Shown here piece after piece: positions 6,440 to 14,028 of a DNA stretch of 26,409 nucleotides (its first letter is position 1; the number at the start of each line of letters is the position of its first letter). The notes below the pieces were generated by a model. That model was not told where the DNA came from. It did not search any database and saw only the letters and a program-made list of their open reading frames with translations. Both the position numbers and the translations under genes were made by a program. Location of the stretch: the NCBI GenBank assembly GCA_964577515.1, contig CAZNZN010000007.1:1-26409 (forward strand), written 5' to 3'. The DNA is from UBA4124 sp964577515. GTDB taxonomy: Bacteria > Patescibacteriota > Minisyncoccia > Phycocordibacterales > UBA9973.

Positions 6440-8179
6440 ATGAATATAGAACACATGCGACACTCACTTGCTCACCTTTTGGGAGCTGCAGTCATGGAAC
6501 TGTACCCTGACGCAAAGCTCACCCTTGGACCGGCTATCGATGACGGTTTTTATTACGATATCGCTTTTAGTAAAAATATTAGTAGTGACGACCTTCCAAA
6601 AATTGAAGCGAAAATGCGTGAAATCCTTCCTGCGTGGACCACTGTCTCACATAAAGAAGTCTCCAGAGAAGAAGCGCTTTCTCACTACAACGGTAACGAG
6701 TTCAAAACAGAACTCATCAACGAAATTGCAGAAAAGGGCGAGAAAATCACTCTCTATACTATGGGTGCATTTACTGACCTCTGCCGTGGTGGACACCTTG
6801 ATGACTTAAGTGGGATTGACGCAGAAAGTTTCAAGCTTGATCGCATAGCCGGTGCATATTGGCGTGGTAGTGAAAAGAACCCTATGCTTACTCGAGTATA
6901 CGGTCTCGCATTCACTTCAAAAGCACAGCTCGATGAACATCTCCGTATGCGCGAAGAGGCAGAAAAACGTGACCATCGAAAAATCGGTCAGGAACAAAAA
7001 CTCTTCTTCGTCGACGATATTGTCGGAAAAGGACTCATCATGTGGCAACCAAACGGGACTATTATTCGTGACGAAGTAGAGAAACTTGCGCGAGAAAAAG
7101 AAGCGTCTCAAGACTATGTGCGTGTCGTCACTCCACATCTCGCAAAAGAAGAGCTCTTTCTCACCTCAGGACACCTTCCCTACTACAAAGATGACATGTA
7201 CCCAGCAATGGCTATGGACGATGGTACCTACTACCTCAAAGCGATGAACTGTCCACACCACCACATCATGTACCGACATGAAAAGCACAGCTACCGCGAC
7301 CTCCCTATTCGTTTTGCTGAATACGGTACCGTGTATCGCAACGAGCTCTCTGGAACCCTTGCGGGACTGCTCCGTGTACGCTGTCTTGCAATGAACGATG
7401 CACACATCTACTGCCGCAAAGATCAAATAGAAGAAGAGTTTGAAAAAGCACTTCGCCTCACCATGGAGTATTTTGAGATATTTGGTCTCTCTGATTATTG
7501 GTTCCGCCTCTCAAAATGGAGTCCATCACACACTGAAAAATACATTGATGAACCAACCAACTGGGAATACACGGAAAGCGTGATTCGTGGCATTCTTGAT
7601 CGTGTGGGGGTGAAGTATATTGAAGTAGAAGATGAAGCTGCTTTTTACGGACCGAAAGTAGACATCCAATTCAAATCAGTAATCGGTCGTACTGAGACCA
7701 TGTCTACAGTACAACTCGATTTTGCAGCAAAGAAACGCTTTGGTCTTGTCTATACCGACAATGAAGGCAAAGAGAACAATGAGGTGTTTGTAATTCACCG
7801 AGCACCACTTTCAACACATGAACGATTTGTTGCATTTCTCATAGAGCACTATGCGGGTATTTGGCCAGTGTGGATGGCTCCACTACAAGTCGCAGTGCTT
7901 CCTGTAGGAGAGATGCACGCACAATATGCAAAAGAGGTAACAACGGCGCTTCGTACTGCAGGTATTCGTGTAGCACTCTGGACAGATGATGGTCTCGGCA
8001 AGCGCATCCGAAAAGCAAAGGTGGAAAAAGTACCGTATCAAATAGTGATCGGCGATAAGGAGCGCGATGCAGGAACTGTTACTGTCGAAGGACGTAACGA
8101 CCTTAAGCTTGACCAGGTGACACTTGGTGAATTCATTGTACGCATTACCGATGAAATCAAAACCCGAAAAGATCAGTAG
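6440..8179 (+). CDS. thrS: threonyl-tRNA synthetase lacking the TGS domain
   Basis: The 579-aa class II enzyme charges tRNA-Thr. It begins directly at the editing domain (MNIEHMRHSLAHLLGA): His8 and His12 match the E. coli editing histidines, and LCRGGH supplies the Cys and His pair. The catalytic core has MNCPHHHIMYR, the motif 2 region RNELSGTLAGLLRVR and the motif 3 region HRAPLSTHERF, with the Cys and His zinc ligands in place. The C-terminal anticodon-binding domain starts near WPVWMAPLQVAVLPVG. The N-terminal TGS domain of about 60 aa is absent, which explains the short length (642 aa in E. coli). The ATG at 6440 was chosen over the longer frame because the upstream extension is not family-like and the promoter lies inside it. 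No T-box leader is present. Confidence 0.95.
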   Translation: MNIEHMRHSLAHLLGAAVMELYPDAKLTLGPAIDDGFYYDIAFSKNISSDDLPKIEAKMREILPAWTTVSHKEVSREEALSHYNGNEFKTELINEIAEKGEKITLYTMGAFTDLCRGGHLDDLSGIDAESFKLDRIAGAYWRGSEKNPMLTRVYGLAFTSKAQLDEHLRMREEAEKRDHRKIGQEQKLFFVDDIVGKGLIMWQPNGTIIRDEVEKLAREKEASQDYVRVVTPHLAKEELFLTSGHLPYYKDDMYPAMAMDDGTYYLKAMNCPHHHIMYRHEKHSYRDLPIRFAEYGTVYRNELSGTLAGLLRVRCLAMNDAHIYCRKDQIEEEFEKALRLTMEYFEIFGLSDYWFRLSKWSPSHTEKYIDEPTNWEYTESVIRGILDRVGVKYIEVEDEAAFYGPKVDIQFKSVIGRTETMSTVQLDFAAKKRFGLVYTDNEGKENNEVFVIHRAPLSTHERFVAFLIEHYAGIWPVWMAPLQVAVLPVGEMHAQYAKEVTTALRTAGIRVALWTDDGLGKRIRKAKVEKVPYQIVIGDKERDAGTVTVEGRNDLKLDQVTLGEFIVRITDEIKTRKDQ

Positions 8180-8315
8180 TACTGGTACTCGCTCTATTGA
8201 GCAACTCTCCCACTTTCGCTGCGGCGTATGCAACAAGTGGTGGAGTATCGGAGACGCACCAAAAACAAAGACGGGGTGGCATTGCCCTTGGTGCGGTACG
8301 AAGCAACAGTTTTAA
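8151..8315 (+). CDS. 54-aa zinc-ribbon protein overlapping thrS
   Basis: From ATG 8151 the frame gives 54 aa with two CxxC knuckles, FRCGVCNKWW (Cys24, Cys27) and WHCPWCGTKQ (Cys45, Cys48), a typical zinc ribbon. The N-terminal part is Ser/Lys-rich and probably flexible. The gene overlaps the last 29 nt of thrS in another frame, so translation is probably coupled to thrS. No Shine-Dalgarno site is seen. Zinc ribbons of this size bind nucleic acid or protein partners, and nothing in the sequence says which. Confidence 0.7.
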   Translation: MKSKPEKISSTGTRSIEQLSHFRCGVCNKWWSIGDAPKTKTGWHCPWCGTKQQF

Positions 8316-8316
8316 G

Positions 8317-8325
8317 TGCTATACT
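8317..8325 (+). promoter_or_regulatory. extended -10 promoter of the 63-aa gene
   Basis: TGCTATACT matches TGnTATAAT in eight of nine places. The predicted start, 7 nt after its last base, is the A of the ATG at 8332, so the mRNA would be leaderless. Confidence 0.6.
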
Positions 8326-8331
8326 GACGAA

Positions 8332-8523
8332 ATGGAACACAACAACACATACAACCTGATGAACCAAATGACCCAAGAATCAAAAAGTCTCTGGCGCATC
8401 AAGAAAAACTATTTGAAAGAAGCAAAAACAAAAGAGATGAAAGCATTTTGGACCAAAATGGTAAAAGACAAAGAGTCACACCTCAAAGAGATGAAAACGC
8501 TCCTCAAAGCAGAACTCAAATAA
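8332..8523 (+). CDS. 63-aa Lys-rich helical protein
   Basis: From ATG 8332 the frame encodes 63 aa starting MEHNNTYNLMNQMTQESKSL. The rest is strongly helical and basic, rich in Lys, Glu and Met, with aromatic residues spaced along one side (LWRIKKNYLKEA, MKAFWTKMVKDK). No membrane segment or cysteine is present. It has its own extended -10 promoter and a strong terminator 3 nt after its stop, so it appears to be expressed alone. Small charged helical proteins of this kind are common in Patescibacteria, but I know of no function. The longer frame from 8197 overlaps the zinc-ribbon gene and is not preferred. Confidence 0.7.
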   Translation: MEHNNTYNLMNQMTQESKSLWRIKKNYLKEAKTKEMKAFWTKMVKDKESHLKEMKTLLKAELK

Positions 8524-8526
8524 TAA

Positions 8527-8551
8527 AAACCTCCGATTTGTTCGGAGGTTT
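8527..8551. terminator. bidirectional terminator between the 63-aa gene and gyrB
   Basis: AAACCTCCGA and TCGGAGGTTT form a perfect 10-bp stem with a 5-nt loop. T-rich tracts follow on both strands, so it serves the 63-aa gene (plus) and gyrB (minus), whose stop is 11 nt away. Confidence 0.9.
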
Positions 8552-8562
8552 TTATATTTTTC

Positions 8563-10623
8563 TTAAATATCCAGATTCGCAAGCTTTGCGTTTGATTGAA
8601 TGAAGCTCTTTCGTGGAGCAACTTCAGAACCCATCAAAATATCGAATACCTTGTTTGCCTCTTCCGCATCTTCGATACGAACCTGTTTAAGGATACGTCG
8701 CGCTGGATCCATTGTCGTTTCCCAGAGCTCACTTGCGTTCATCTCTCCAAGTCCTTTGTAACGCTGCACCGACACCTTTGAGCTCTTCTTTGTTTTTGTC
8801 TCTTTCTCTTCTTCTTGTTCCTCTGTCTCCTCTTCCCCTTCTGGTTCAGCTACTTCTTGCACTTCGGTTGCACCAAGAGCTGCAAGCACTCTCGCTTTTT
8901 CTTCATCAGAATACGCGTATTGTATCTCTTTTCCTTTCTTTATTTTATAGAGTGGTGGCTGTGCAATATAGAGATATCCTGCATCAATCACTTCGCGGAA
9001 GTATCGATAAAAGAGTGTAAGGATCAACGTCGTGATATGTCCACCATCAGTATCCGCATCGGTCGCAATGATCATCTTGTGGTAACGCATACGAGAAAGA
9101 TCAAAAGTGTCTCCGATAGAAGTACCCATCGCAATCACGAGGTTTTTGATTTCTTGTGATGCAAGCATTTTATCAAGACGTGCACGTTCTACGTTCAAAA
9201 TCTTTCCACGAAGCGGGAGTACCGCTTGTATACGACGATCACGCCCCATCTTTGCTGTTCCTCCCGCAGAGTCTCCCTCTACGATAAATACTTCTGATTC
9301 TTCTGCGTCTTTGCTCTGACAATCTGCAAGCTTCCCAGGAAGTGTCATCCCTTCAAGTGCTCCTTTTCGAAGAATAGAGTCCTTTGCGGCCTTTGCTGCT
9401 TTACGAGCACGAAGTGCAAGAAGCACTTTCATAATGATTGCTTTTGCTTCGTCAGGGTGTTCTTCAAGAAATGTCCCAAACGCTTCACCAAAAACACTCG
9501 CTGTTGCACCTTGCGCTTCAGTAGAACCAAGCTTTGCTTTTGTCTGCCCTTCAAATTGGATCTCTGCGAGCTTCACTGAGATAACTACCGTAAGCCCTTC
9601 GAGGACATCATCTCCAGTAAATCCTCCATCAGCTTCTTTAATAAGATTGTTTTTCTTTCCGTAGGTATTTAAAAGACGAGTGAGTGCAGTTTTAAATCCT
9701 GTCACATGCGTTCCTTGTTCTGGGTTGTAGATGTTGTTTGCAAAGGGCACAATGCGTGCAGAGATATCATCCACATACTGGAGGGCTATTTCAACACCAA
9801 CACCATCTTGCTCTTTATCGCAGTAAAACACCGTATCGTGCATCGGCTTCTGGTGTTCGTTATAGTGACGTACCATGGACTGAATCCCCCCTTCAAAATA
9901 ATACGTTATTGATGGTGCTTCTACTCCTTGTTCTTTGAACCAAAATGTCTTTGTGGCATCAACCTTTGCTTCGATATCTCGAGCATCAATAACAGTAACG
10001 CGGAGTTTCTTTACAAGGTACGCTTGCTGTCGGAGGCGATCAACGATTGTTTTCCAATCAAACTTTATTCCTTCTTTGAAAATAGTTACATCTGGTTTGA
10101 AGGTAATAATAGTCCCGTTGTATTTGGTCTTTCCTATTTTCTTTACTGCTGCTTTTTTGTTTCCTTGTGCATATTCTTGTACAAAAATTTCACCTTCGCG
10201 GTGCACCTCAGCACGTGTATAGTCAGAAAGTGCGTTCACCACAGACGCCCCTACTCCGTGAAGCCCTCCAGATACTTTATATCCTGATCCATCGCCTCCA
10301 AACTTTCCCCCGGCATGAAGCGTCGTCATCACTGTCTCAAGTGCAGATACTTTTGTCTTTGGATGAATCCCTGTAGGAATACCGCGACCGTTGTCTACCA
10401 CACGCACATGATCATCTGGGAGCAGTGTCACTTCAATAGTGTTGGCATGCCCTGCCATGGCTTCATCGCGAGAGTTATCAAATATTTCCCACACCAAATG
10501 ATGGAGTCCATCAGGTCCTGTAGAACCGATATACATCCCCGGACGACGACGCACAGGTTCAAGCCCTTCAAGCACTGAAATCTGCTCTGCTCCATAGTTT
10601 TTTGCCTTGTCGTCTTTTGCCAT
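8563..10623 (-). CDS. gyrB: DNA gyrase subunit B
   Basis: The 686-aa subunit drives ATP-dependent negative supercoiling with GyrA. The GHKL ATPase domain has LEPVRRRPGMYIGSTGPDGL (21-40), the EIFDN catalytic Glu (about 46), DNGRGIP (77-83) and GGLHGVGASVVNALS (119-133). The TOPRIM domain has EGDSAGG (449-455) and DADTDG (522-527), where the family usually has DADVDG. QRYKGLGEMN follows near the C-terminus. An acidic Glu/Lys insert (593-614) lies just before QRYKGLG. ParE is the alternative, but the overall sequence reads as the single B-type subunit usual in CPR. It has its own extended -10 promoter and a 29-nt leader without a Shine-Dalgarno site. gyrA is not in the window. Confidence 0.95.
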   Translation of the reverse strand: MAKDDKAKNYGAEQISVLEGLEPVRRRPGMYIGSTGPDGLHHLVWEIFDNSRDEAMAGHANTIEVTLLPDDHVRVVDNGRGIPTGIHPKTKVSALETVMTTLHAGGKFGGDGSGYKVSGGLHGVGASVVNALSDYTRAEVHREGEIFVQEYAQGNKKAAVKKIGKTKYNGTIITFKPDVTIFKEGIKFDWKTIVDRLRQQAYLVKKLRVTVIDARDIEAKVDATKTFWFKEQGVEAPSITYYFEGGIQSMVRHYNEHQKPMHDTVFYCDKEQDGVGVEIALQYVDDISARIVPFANNIYNPEQGTHVTGFKTALTRLLNTYGKKNNLIKEADGGFTGDDVLEGLTVVISVKLAEIQFEGQTKAKLGSTEAQGATASVFGEAFGTFLEEHPDEAKAIIMKVLLALRARKAAKAAKDSILRKGALEGMTLPGKLADCQSKDAEESEVFIVEGDSAGGTAKMGRDRRIQAVLPLRGKILNVERARLDKMLASQEIKNLVIAMGTSIGDTFDLSRMRYHKMIIATDADTDGGHITTLILTLFYRYFREVIDAGYLYIAQPPLYKIKKGKEIQYAYSDEEKARVLAALGATEVQEVAEPEGEEETEEQEEEKETKTKKSSKVSVQRYKGLGEMNASELWETTMDPARRILKQVRIEDAEEANKVFDILMGSEVAPRKSFIQSNAKLANLDI

Positions 10624-10658
10624 TTTGTGTCGATAAAATAAGGGTTTTGTAACGATTT

Positions 10659-10667
10659 ATTATAGCA
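10659..10667 (-). promoter_or_regulatory. extended -10 promoter of gyrB
   Basis: TGCTATAAT is a perfect TGnTATAAT element. The wider AAATTTGCTATAAT is identical to the promoter of the surface-fibre gene at 18800-18808. The start point would be near 10652. Confidence 0.75.
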
Positions 10668-10688
10668 AATTTTCAGCCTTTCTTCTAT

Positions 10689-10717
10689 TTGACATAAGTA
10701 TTATTTAGTGCTTTAAT
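10689..10717 (+). promoter_or_regulatory. promoter of the 89-aa membrane protein gene
   Basis: A consensus TTGACA (10689-10694) and TTTAAT (10712-10717) are spaced by 17 nt, with a start near 10724 and a leader of about 30 nt. It is divergent from gyrB. Confidence 0.65.
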
Positions 10718-10753
10718 TATATTAGAAACTCCTTTTCACCAAAAAACTCTTGA

Positions 10754-11023
10754 ATGAAAAATGACAAACTGTGGGGCTGGGTTACCAAAATCTTAGTCTT
10801 CACCTATGTCACCTTTGGTGGTGGCTATGAATTGTATTCCGGCTTAAACACTGGACATGTCCACTCGAGCTTTATCTTTGCATTCCTATCTGGCTCAATC
10901 TTCATTGGAAGAATTGGGTATGGGATAACGTCTGGGGCAACCAAAACTATCCCGGCAGACATATATGGCCTCATAGTCATGTGGGCGGTAGCATTTACAA
11001 GATTATACTTGAACGGACTGTAA
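10754..11023 (+). CDS. 89-aa three-helix membrane protein
   Basis: The small protein has a short charged N-terminus (MKNDK) and three likely membrane helices, near residues 6-30, 38-59 and 66-86. Glycines are frequent in the first two (FGGGYELYSG, GRIGYGITSG). No catalytic motif is visible. It has its own promoter and a terminator 7 nt after the stop, so it is a single-gene unit between the divergent gyrB and the convergent helicase gene. I do not recognise the family. Confidence 0.7.
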   Translation: MKNDKLWGWVTKILVFTYVTFGGGYELYSGLNTGHVHSSFIFAFLSGSIFIGRIGYGITSGATKTIPADIYGLIVMWAVAFTRLYLNGL

Positions 11024-11029
11024 GTTTTG

Positions 11030-11053
11030 AACCCGCTTTTAAAAGAGCGGGTT
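11030..11053. terminator. terminator between the 89-aa gene and the helicase gene
   Basis: AACCCGCT and AGCGGGTT form an 8-bp stem with an 8-nt loop. TATTTTTT follows on the plus strand, a good terminator for the 89-aa gene. The stop codon of the helicase gene (11055-11053) touches the same stem. The minus-strand tail is less T-rich. Confidence 0.8.
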
Positions 11054-14028
11054 TATTTTTTAAACACTTTTGCGAGTGCGCAGTACTCGCACTCTACTTG
11101 CGCCCCATACCCTTTGTGGTGGCATTCGCGATGTACCCACTCCCCACCCTTGAGGGCTTTATCGTACTCTCCAATATCTCGAATAAGGAGATCTATTTGT
11201 TCATCACTAACACGTGTTTCGTACAACGCATGTTTGTCTTTTGCATCAGCTTCCACAAAAAGGAGCCGAGATCGCAAAACATCCTTTTTTTCTACAAGAC
11301 GCACAAGGTATGAATACATCACGAGTTGGCGCATGTAGTCCGAAAGCCTCCCTTCTTCCGTCTCTTTTTCTATCACTCCTGCAGTTTTTACTGTACCGGT
11401 TTTGAAATCAGTCACGACCATAGTTCCGTCTGGAAATCGCTCAGTGAGGTCTATTTTCCCATACAGTTGCAAATGCGGGAACGCTAGATCTTTGCCTGAC
11501 AATGACCGTTCACTTGTTCGATCTTTTGCCAGATGTGGATAATATGTAGCGAGCCAACGATGCACTGCAAGTATTGCATCTTTGTGCAAATACTTCCTTT
11601 CTTTTTCATCGTGTACTCCTTCTCGAACAAGTTCTTCGGTAACTTTCTCTATAATAGCGTCATCACTTGGTGTTGTTTCTGCTTTCAAGATATATTCGAT
11701 AGTACTATGTACCGCGCTTCCAAGTGCAAGTGAAACTCCTTTGACTTCAGGTAACTTCAAGAAATTTCTAAAGTACCATTTCCAAGGGCATGAGAAAAAG
11801 TTATTGAGGAGTGTTACCGATACTTTGGTATCCGCATAATACTCTTGCACATAGTGTGCGATCTCGTCGTACGAAACATTTCTTGAAGCGACTATCTCTT
11901 GCTGGATGTATGTCGCCGCCCCTTTAGAGAGGATTTCTTGTTCTGTATCTTCTGCACTCTTTGTTACAAAATGTGTTTTTGGTAACTCTGCGACACTCTC
12001 TGCTAGAGTACGCGGACGAGCATCGTATCCCATACGAGCATATGAGAGCACACAGTGTTTTTTTGCACGAGTGATTGCGACATAAAGCTCTCTTGTCGCT
12101 ACTGCTTTGTCTCTTTGTTCTATCGTCTCTAGAAGTGTTTCAGGGAGTGTAAAAGCACTACGTTTTTGTGCCATCAACACCTCTTCATTCATATGAGCTA
12201 CCCATACATGATCAAATTCAAGTCCTTTTGATTTGTGTAATGTCATAATCCGCACACCACGCGCAGCATCAAACGATGCAAGGGGTATATCTTGGTTGTA
12301 TGATCTAAGTCGCTCAATATACGTAAGATATGACGAAAGTGTATTCTCTTTTCCTTTTTCTTCCCAGACCATCGCCATGTGTAACAATGATCGTACAATT
12401 TCTACACTGCGAAGAAGACGTTCGTGGGGTTGTTCGCGGGCAACAAGTACCTCGTTGCCTATAGTACTAATGCTCTCTGTTACAGAACTATGTGTTCCTT
12501 CATCAATCCATCGTAAAAGCTTTTGTGCCCACTGTGCGATATCAGACTGCCCTGCAAACAACCCGTCATCACTTCCCCACAAGCGCATTGTTTCAAGAGA
12601 AAACGGCTTCCCTTTTTGGGTATGCAAAAAAGTATGCGCATGCATAGGAGTAATACCGCTCGCTTCATCTAGTATACTCTCCGCAAGCGCGACAGTGTCA
12701 TACGGATCAGTCATAATACGGAGAACACGCAGTAGTGTGTGTGTTTCTTTTTCAGAAAAAAGTGAGGCCCCTCCTTGCAGTGCGACCGGCATCCCGTGTG
12801 CACGAAAAAGTGTTGCCGCACTACGAACATGACGGTTCTTGGGTACAAGAAGTGCACACTCTTCAGGTGGGACACCTTGCGCTATCTGGTCTTTGAAATA
12901 CTGCACTGCTCCAACAAGCTCATCTCGTTCGTACGCATACTCATACAGCCCAACAAGCCCTCCTTCTCCTTTAGTACTTACAAGTGGCTCTTTGGAAACA
13001 CTACTACGTAACAATGTGTCAGCAAGAGAAAGTATTTGTGCTGTGGAACGATAGTTGTCGGAAAGCGTGATAAGCGTTGCTTTCCCAAACAATTCACTAA
13101 AGGATTCAAAATACGAAACTGATGCGCCAGAAAATCCATAGATGAGCTGACGATCATCTCCAACAACAAAAATATTTGGCTGTTCTACCTCCTCCCAGAC
13201 TGCTTTCAAAAATGCATTTTGTACCCCACTTGAATCTTGGTGTTCATCAACAAGAATGTATTGATACTGTTCGCGAATATCCGCGCGTACTTCTTCTGAA
13301 CCTTCAACTAGCGCCACTGCGTACTCAAGTACGTCATCATAATCCATAAGTGACCGTTCTTTTTTTACCGTCTCATAAAAACGATAAAAAGATACTACTT
13401 CTTTTGTGCGTTCAAGTGACTCAATACGTTTCTCAATCTCTTTTTTGAGCTGCCCCTTTGATGCTCCTCGACTTGAGATACTTTCGGGATCTTCTTTTAG
13501 AGAACGTATTTCTTTTTCGATAACTTCATCAAACTGTGCCGGGGTTATGCGTTCTCGCTTGAGAAGAGACATCAACTGCCGAAGATCAGAAAAATACTGA
13601 GAAGGATTTGTTCTTGGGCGTATATACTCCCAATCATTGTTTTGTAGTAACTCATCAACAAGGAGCACTGCTTGTGTGTCATCAAGTAATGTCGGGAGAA
13701 CATCAAAATCAAGGAGACGGTAATACTGCTCTATAAGATCTCCTGAAAATGAGTGAAAGGTTTCAACTGTTACTTTTCGTGCATCGGCTCCAACATATCG
13801 TTCGAGACGCTCTCGCATCGCCGTCACTCCTGAACGAGTAAACGTCAGACAAAGTACCCCATCTGCCCCCACATCTGTTTTTTGTAAAATATTTGCAATA
13901 CGAATAGAAAGTACTTGGGTCTTTCCAGTACCTGGACCAGCAACGACCATAACAGGACCGTCTATGGTATCGACCGCTTGTTTTTGAGCATTATTTAAAC
14001 TTTTATAAGCCTGATCGAAATCCTTCAT
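11053..14028 (-). CDS. UvrD/Rep-type helicase with C-terminal RecB-like nuclease
   Basis: The 991-aa protein is a superfamily 1A helicase: Walker A AGPGTGKT (30-37), LTFTRSG (61-67), DEHQD (261-265), GDDRQLIYGF (290-299), LSDNYRS and, later, VAITRAKK. The C-terminal part is a PD-(D/E)XK nuclease of the RecB/AddB type: LGSAVHSTIE (His774), GKID (Asp860), VTDFKTG (Asp874, Lys876) and QLVMYSYL. One cysteine before the nuclease (Cys747, FSCPWKWY) and three at the end (Cys969, Cys980, Cys983) match the spacing of an iron-sulphur cluster pinning the nuclease, as in AddB. It probably acts in DNA end resection or repair. Its start lies inside the 3' end of the surface-protein gene (26-nt overlap). 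No Shine-Dalgarno site is seen. Confidence 0.9.
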   Translation of the reverse strand: MKDFDQAYKSLNNAQKQAVDTIDGPVMVVAGPGTGKTQVLSIRIANILQKTDVGADGVLCLTFTRSGVTAMRERLERYVGADARKVTVETFHSFSGDLIEQYYRLLDFDVLPTLLDDTQAVLLVDELLQNNDWEYIRPRTNPSQYFSDLRQLMSLLKRERITPAQFDEVIEKEIRSLKEDPESISSRGASKGQLKKEIEKRIESLERTKEVVSFYRFYETVKKERSLMDYDDVLEYAVALVEGSEEVRADIREQYQYILVDEHQDSSGVQNAFLKAVWEEVEQPNIFVVGDDRQLIYGFSGASVSYFESFSELFGKATLITLSDNYRSTAQILSLADTLLRSSVSKEPLVSTKGEGGLVGLYEYAYERDELVGAVQYFKDQIAQGVPPEECALLVPKNRHVRSAATLFRAHGMPVALQGGASLFSEKETHTLLRVLRIMTDPYDTVALAESILDEASGITPMHAHTFLHTQKGKPFSLETMRLWGSDDGLFAGQSDIAQWAQKLLRWIDEGTHSSVTESISTIGNEVLVAREQPHERLLRSVEIVRSLLHMAMVWEEKGKENTLSSYLTYIERLRSYNQDIPLASFDAARGVRIMTLHKSKGLEFDHVWVAHMNEEVLMAQKRSAFTLPETLLETIEQRDKAVATRELYVAITRAKKHCVLSYARMGYDARPRTLAESVAELPKTHFVTKSAEDTEQEILSKGAATYIQQEIVASRNVSYDEIAHYVQEYYADTKVSVTLLNNFFSCPWKWYFRNFLKLPEVKGVSLALGSAVHSTIEYILKAETTPSDDAIIEKVTEELVREGVHDEKERKYLHKDAILAVHRWLATYYPHLAKDRTSERSLSGKDLAFPHLQLYGKIDLTERFPDGTMVVTDFKTGTVKTAGVIEKETEEGRLSDYMRQLVMYSYLVRLVEKKDVLRSRLLFVEADAKDKHALYETRVSDEQIDLLIRDIGEYDKALKGGEWVHRECHHKGYGAQVECEYCALAKVFKK

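Noticed and set aside
12233..12832. 199-aa plus-strand frame
   Set aside because: It is antisense to the helicase gene, which has clear motifs along its length.
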